A DNA stretch of 20,899 nt from Pseudomonadota bacterium (GTDB lineage Bacteria; Pseudomonadota; Gammaproteobacteria; Burkholderiales; Burkholderiaceae_C): positions 1 through 20,899 of the forward strand of contig JAEWPH010000222.1 of NCBI GenBank assembly GCA_023460715.1. Direction: 5' to 3'. Below are positions 18,076 through 20,899 of the stretch, in pieces. The notes beneath the pieces were generated by a model. The model did no database searches and had not been told where the DNA came from. It saw only the letters and a list, made by a program, of their open reading frames with translations. The first letter of the stretch is position 1. Each line of letters starts with the position of its first letter. A program made the position numbers and the translations under genes.

Positions 18076-18103
18076 CTTAGGGCTTGCAGAGAATGCCTGG
18101 CCC

Positions 18104-18109
18104 TAGAAT
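18104..18109 (+). promoter_or_regulatory. Possible -10 box of smpB
   Basis: TAGAAT, 70 nt before the smpB ATG. A partial -35 (CTTGCA, 18083-18088) at a short 15-bp spacing begins only 8 bp beyond the MITE end. Weak call. Confidence 0.3.
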
Positions 18110-18178
18110 CGTGGGAGCGAGACGACAACAATTGTAGGGAGGCCTTTGAACTCCCGGTTTGCGCCGCATCTAGTAACT

Positions 18179-18652
18179 ATGGCCAAGAAACCTGATTCAT
18201 CGTCCCGCATCGCCGACAACAAGAAGGCCTCGTACAACTATTTCTTCGAGGAGCGCTACGAAGCCGGCATGGTGCTGCACGGCTGGGAAGTGAAGGCGCT
18301 GCGCGAAGGCAAGGTGCAGCTCACCGACGGCTACGTCGTGGCGCGCGAGGGGGAGCTGTACCTGATCGGCTGCCAGATCAACCCGCTCAAGACCGCCTCC
18401 ACGCACGTAAGCCCGGACGCCGTCCGCACCAAGAAGCTGCTGCTGCACAAGACGGAGATCGAGCGACTCATCGCCAAGGTGGAGCAAAAGGGCTATACGC
18501 TGGTCCCCATCAACCTGCACTGGAAGGACGGGCGCGCCAAGTGCGAGGTTGCCCTCGCCAAGGGCAAGGCGGAACACGACAAGCGCGACACCATCAAGGA
18601 CCGGGAAGGCAAGCGCGAGGTGGAGCGCGCGATGAAGAGCCGCCACCGCTGA
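18179..18652 (+). CDS. smpB: SsrA-binding protein SmpB
   Basis: 157 aa. Binds tmRNA and delivers it to stalled ribosomes for trans-translation. The sequence shows the OB-fold core with [28 protein letters not shown] and the conserved PLKTASTHV segment, then the basic C-terminal tail ([18 protein letters not shown]) that occupies the mRNA channel. ATG 18179 gives the family N-terminus MAKKPD. A TTG at 18146 is open in frame but adds an atypical 11 residues. No strong Shine-Dalgarno precedes the ATG. Divergent from ratA-rnfH, with a MITE-like element between. No ssrA gene is seen in the window. Confidence 0.97.
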   Translation: MAKKPDSSSRIADNKKASYNYFFEERYEAGMVLHGWEVKALREGKVQLTDGYVVAREGELYLIGCQINPLKTASTHVSPDAVRTKKLLLHKTEIERLIAKVEQKGYTLVPINLHWKDGRAKCEVALAKGKAEHDKRDTIKDREGKREVERAMKSRHR

Positions 18653-18753
18653 ACGCGCAGAACGAGGCAGGTCGGGCGCCCGTCCGACAGCCGGGGGCCG
18701 GTCCGCTTCTCTACAGTCGGGGGCTTCGCCAACTCCCAGCTAGGAGCCCGTTC

Positions 18754-19164
18754 ATGAATCGCAAGCTCTCCTTCATCGCCATCACCCTCTCGGCTACCTT
18801 GTTGGCCGCCTGCGGTACGAGCGGCACGCACCACCCGCAAGCTGCCGCCAAGCCCAGCACGCCTACGCAGGCGGCAGACGGCACCCTGATCGGCCCCGAC
18901 GGGCGCACGCTGTACACCTTCACCAAGGACACGGTGGGCAGCGGCACGTCGGCCTGCTACGACCAGTGCGCCGTCAACTGGCCTCCGCTGCCGGTCACCG
19001 CCGGCGCGCAGCCGCAGGGCGACTATTCCATCCTGGTGCGCAGCGACAACAGCCGCCAGTGGGCCTACAAGGGCCAGCCGCTGTACTACTTCGTCAAGGA
19101 CACCCAGCCCGGCACGAAGCTGGGCGATGGCGTGAACGGCGTGTGGAAGGTGGCGCGTCCCTGA
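18754..19164 (+). CDS. COG4315 secreted-repeat lipoprotein, function unknown
   Basis: 136 aa. A lipoprotein signal peptide with the lipobox LLAAC puts the lipidated cysteine at residue 20, so it is probably anchored in the outer membrane. Two copies of the short secreted repeat (PF03640 type) are visible: GPDGRTLYTFTKD with a following CYDQCAVNWPPLP, and YKGQPLYYFVKDTQPG, ending GVWKVARP. The role of this family is not established. The start is well supported by AGGAG about 7 nt upstream of ATG 18754. It lies 101 nt after smpB and is closed by a strong terminator at 19190. Confidence 0.9.
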   Translation: MNRKLSFIAITLSATLLAACGTSGTHHPQAAAKPSTPTQAADGTLIGPDGRTLYTFTKDTVGSGTSACYDQCAVNWPPLPVTAGAQPQGDYSILVRSDNSRQWAYKGQPLYYFVKDTQPGTKLGDGVNGVWKVARP

Positions 19165-19189
19165 CGCCGCCCGGCCCTGCGCCCTCGAC

Positions 19190-19216
19190 AAAAGCCGCAC
19201 ACCGTGCGGCTTTTTT
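19190..19216 (+). terminator. Strong Rho-independent terminator after the lipoprotein gene
   Basis: AAAAGCCGCAC (19190-19200), loop ACC, GTGCGGCTTTT (19204-19214), then more T: an 11-bp perfect stem with a T-run. The A-run on the left arm lets it also act for minus-strand transcripts. Confidence 0.9.
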
Positions 19217-19230
19217 GCTTCCTTGAAGTG

Positions 19231-19284
19231 AAACAGCCTCTAGCGCTTATGCATCAAGCGCCCAAAGCTATCATATTAATAGCA
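19231..19284. repeat. 54-bp dispersed hairpin repeat, copy 1
   Basis: Aligns without gaps to 20558-20611 with 39 of 54 identities, in the same orientation. Shared landmarks are GCCTCTA, CGCTTAT, CAAGCGC and AATAGCA. This copy folds into GCGCTT/AAGCGC and GCTAT/ATAGC stems. I recall very similar intergenic repeats in many Comamonadaceae genomes, a statement to be checked by search. Confidence 0.65.
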
Positions 19285-19287
19285 AAA

Positions 19288-20388
19288 TCAACCCTGGAGC
19301 GCGGCGAGCGGGTGCGCATGCGCAGGCCAGGGGCTGGCGAAGAACGCCTGCACCAATTCCGCGGGCACGTCCTCGATGCGGGCGGGGCTCCAGCGCGGCG
19401 CGTGGTCCTTGTCGACGGCCAGGGCGCGGATGCCCTCGACAGTCTCGCTCTGGCCGGGGCGCAGGTAGAAGCAGTGGCGCACCATGTCGCGCTCCATGCG
19501 CAGATCGGTCGCCAGATCCATCTCGCGCGCACGGCGGATCTGCTCCAGCACCACGTGCAGCATCAGCGGAGAACGCTTGCGCAATGTCTCGGCGGTAGCG
19601 CGGGCCCACGCATCGCCGGAGGATTCCAGGGCCGTGACGATGGCCTGCACGCTGTCCAGGGCAAAGTACGCGTCGATGGCATCGCGGTCCCCGCTCGGAG
19701 CCGACGACGCTGCAGGCGCCATGCAGTGCGAAGCCACCCAGTGCTCGACGGCCGGCCCATCAGCGAACGGGCGCGCACCCAGCCCCTCCCAGACCGCCGC
19801 CAATTGCTCCACGGGCAGACATCCGTCGGCCAGCCCCCAGGCGATCGCCTCGGCAGCACCGATGGTGTGCCCGGTGAGGCCCAGCCATTCGCCCACGCGG
19901 CCCGGGCAACGCGACAGGAAATAGCCGCCGCCCACGTCGGGGAACAGACCGATGGCGGTCTCCGGCATGGCCATCTTCGTACGCTCGGTCACCAGCCGCA
20001 GGCTGCCGCCCTGGCTGATCCCCATACCGCCGCCCATGACGATGCCGTCCATGAAGGCGATGTAGGGCTTGCCGTAGTGGTGGATCAGGTGGTTGAGCGC
20101 GTATTCCTCGGTGAAGAAGTCCTCCAGCCGCGGATCGCCGCGGCTGCCGGCCTGGTGCAGGAAGCGGATGTCTCCGCCCGCGCAGAAGGCGCCGAACGCA
20201 CCCTCCTTGTTTGTGCCGCGGATGGCGACGGCCCGCACTTCAGCGTTGTTCTGCCAGGCCAGCAAGGTCCCCATCAGCGAGCGCACCATGTCCAGCGACA
20301 GCGCGTTCAGCGCCTTGGGGCGGTTCAGGGTGATGAAGCCCACCTGGCCTCGGATTTCGCTGACGATGTGCTGCTCTGCTTCGCTCAT
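19288..20388 (-). CDS. 3-hydroxyisobutyryl-CoA hydrolase-like enzyme (enoyl-CoA hydratase/isomerase superfamily)
   Basis: 366 aa, the length of the HIBCH/ECH_2 branch rather than the roughly 260 aa of plain enoyl-CoA hydratases. Crotonase-fold landmarks: NRPKALNAL (22-30), FCAGGDIR (68-75, oxyanion hole), GIVMGGGMG (115-123), and the hydrolase-type MPETAIGLFPDVGGGYFL with E143 and D151 as likely catalytic residues. It probably removes CoA from 3-hydroxyisobutyryl-CoA in valine breakdown, but other acyl-CoA substrates are possible and no valine pathway genes are nearby. ATG 20388 fits the family N-terminus (MSEAEQHIVSEIRG), with AGAGAG upstream. The frame stays open to 20547, but that part is low-complexity and unlike the family. 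Single gene, flanked by the two 54-bp repeats. Confidence 0.92.
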   Translation of the reverse strand: MSEAEQHIVSEIRGQVGFITLNRPKALNALSLDMVRSLMGTLLAWQNNAEVRAVAIRGTNKEGAFGAFCAGGDIRFLHQAGSRGDPRLEDFFTEEYALNHLIHHYGKPYIAFMDGIVMGGGMGISQGGSLRLVTERTKMAMPETAIGLFPDVGGGYFLSRCPGRVGEWLGLTGHTIGAAEAIAWGLADGCLPVEQLAAVWEGLGARPFADGPAVEHWVASHCMAPAASSAPSGDRDAIDAYFALDSVQAIVTALESSGDAWARATAETLRKRSPLMLHVVLEQIRRAREMDLATDLRMERDMVRHCFYLRPGQSETVEGIRALAVDKDHAPRWSPARIEDVPAELVQAFFASPWPAHAHPLAALQG

Positions 20389-20557
20389 GGATGTCTCTCT
20401 CTGTACGTCTTGTGTCTGGGTAAGCACCCGGCACCCGTTGCCGGAGGCCGCCATTGTGCCGGACGCCGATGCGCCAGGCTGTCTCCCAAGCACCGGCGAC
20501 AGCCCGGCCGCGCAGGCCCCCATCGACCGGCGCACGCCGGCGCCCATCAGACGATAA

Positions 20558-20611
20558 AAACGGCCTCTAACGCTTATTTCACAAGCGCATCCAGATATAT
20601 TTTCAATAGCA
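20558..20611. repeat. 54-bp dispersed hairpin repeat, copy 2
   Basis: Second copy of the repeat at 19231-19284, same orientation, on the far side of the hydrolase gene. The stems are less perfect than in copy 1 (ACGCTTAT/CAAGCGC). Confidence 0.65.
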
Positions 20612-20622
20612 TGCAGTATAAA

Positions 20623-20646
20623 AAAAGGAGCCCGGTGGCTCCTTTT
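20623..20646 (-). terminator. Rho-independent terminator of typA
   Basis: AAAAGGAGCC (20623-20632) pairs with GGCTCCTTTT (20637-20646) around a 4-nt loop. On the minus strand it is followed by a run of seven or more T, about 20 nt after the typA stop. Near symmetry allows some action in the plus direction. Confidence 0.85.
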
Positions 20647-20666
20647 CTTCGTCGCTCAGAAGGCGA

Positions 20667-20899
20667 TCACGAACGGCCAGCGCGCTTGCGCTCGTTCTCC
20701 GTCAGGAAGCGCTTGCGCAGGCGCACGCTCTTGGGCGTGATTTCGACCAGCTCGTCATCCTCGATGAACTCCACGCCGTATTCCAGCGTGAGGTCGATCG
20801 GGGGCGTGATCTTGATCGCGTCTTCCTTGCCCGAGACGCGGAAGTTGGTCAGCTGCTTGGTGCGCGTGGCGTTCACGATCAGGTCGTTGTCGCGGCTGT
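20667..20899 (-). CDS. typA: GTPase TypA/BipA, C-terminal fragment (runs off the window)
   Basis: The last 76 or so residues of a ribosome-associated translational GTPase needed at low temperature and under stress. The sequence carries the family end: IVNATRTKQLTNFRVSGKED, then the segment with ITPPIDLTLEYGVEFIEDDELVEITPKS, and the basic tail RLRKRFLTENERKRAGRS. The reading frame continues past the right edge (the last codons read SRDNDLIV), so the start is outside. A GTG at 20876 is an internal Val codon, not a start. The stop is followed by a good terminator. Confidence 0.95.
   Translation of the reverse strand, partial: SRDNDLIVNATRTKQLTNFRVSGKEDAIKITPPIDLTLEYGVEFIEDDELVEITPKSVRLRKRFLTENERKRAGRS

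Overview
The window is about 20.9 kb of GC-rich DNA. It looks like the chromosome of a Comamonadaceae-type betaproteobacterium (Burkholderiales, of the Acidovorax/Diaphorobacter kind). The guaB-guaA pair, the smpB/ratA/rnfH group, the protein sequences and a 54-bp hairpin repeat that I recall as common in that family all point there. I cannot fix the genus from the sequence alone.

Layout. (1) 110-10065, plus strand: a giant cyclic beta-1,2-glucan synthase (NdvB/ChvB type, 2856 aa), followed almost without a gap by an NhaA Na+/H+ antiporter. Together they make a plausible osmotic and salt/pH adaptation unit. (2) 10262-11586, plus: a CspA-family cold-shock gene with a long leader and its own intrinsic terminator, then a cytoplasmic trypsin-like serine peptidase of unknown role. 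(3) 11587-12424: a gene-poor scar next to the 3' end of guaA. It holds an orphan DUF2274 gene (normally next to trbI in conjugative elements), a 10-bp copy of the guaA end, 12-bp direct repeats and helically phased CGATAG repeats. It looks like the remains of an element that integrated at guaA. (4) 12425-16307, minus: guaB and guaA (the last steps of GMP synthesis) with a Phd-like antitoxin/PIN toxin pair between them. A hairpin followed by a T-run separates guaB from the toxin-antitoxin genes, and a good sigma70-type promoter overlaps that hairpin. (5) 16409-16942, plus: a periplasmic DUF4124 protein.

(6) 16999-17761, minus: rnfH and ratA, overlapping by 8 bp. They diverge from smpB (18179, plus) across an intergenic region holding a 265-bp MITE-like element, which has 25-bp terminal inverted repeats and a 5-bp target duplication. 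(7) 18754-19164, plus: a small COG4315 lipoprotein with a strong terminator. (8) 19288-20388, minus: a 3-hydroxyisobutyryl-CoA hydrolase-like enzyme flanked by two direct copies of the 54-bp repeat. (9) 20667 to the right edge, minus: the C-terminal end of typA/bipA.

Most genes are ordinary housekeeping or stress genes. The parts worth a second look lie between genes: the toxin-antitoxin pair with its terminator/operator/promoter overlap inside guaBA, the guaA-end integration scar, and the MITE between ratA and smpB. I did not find a convincing, wholly new multi-gene system.
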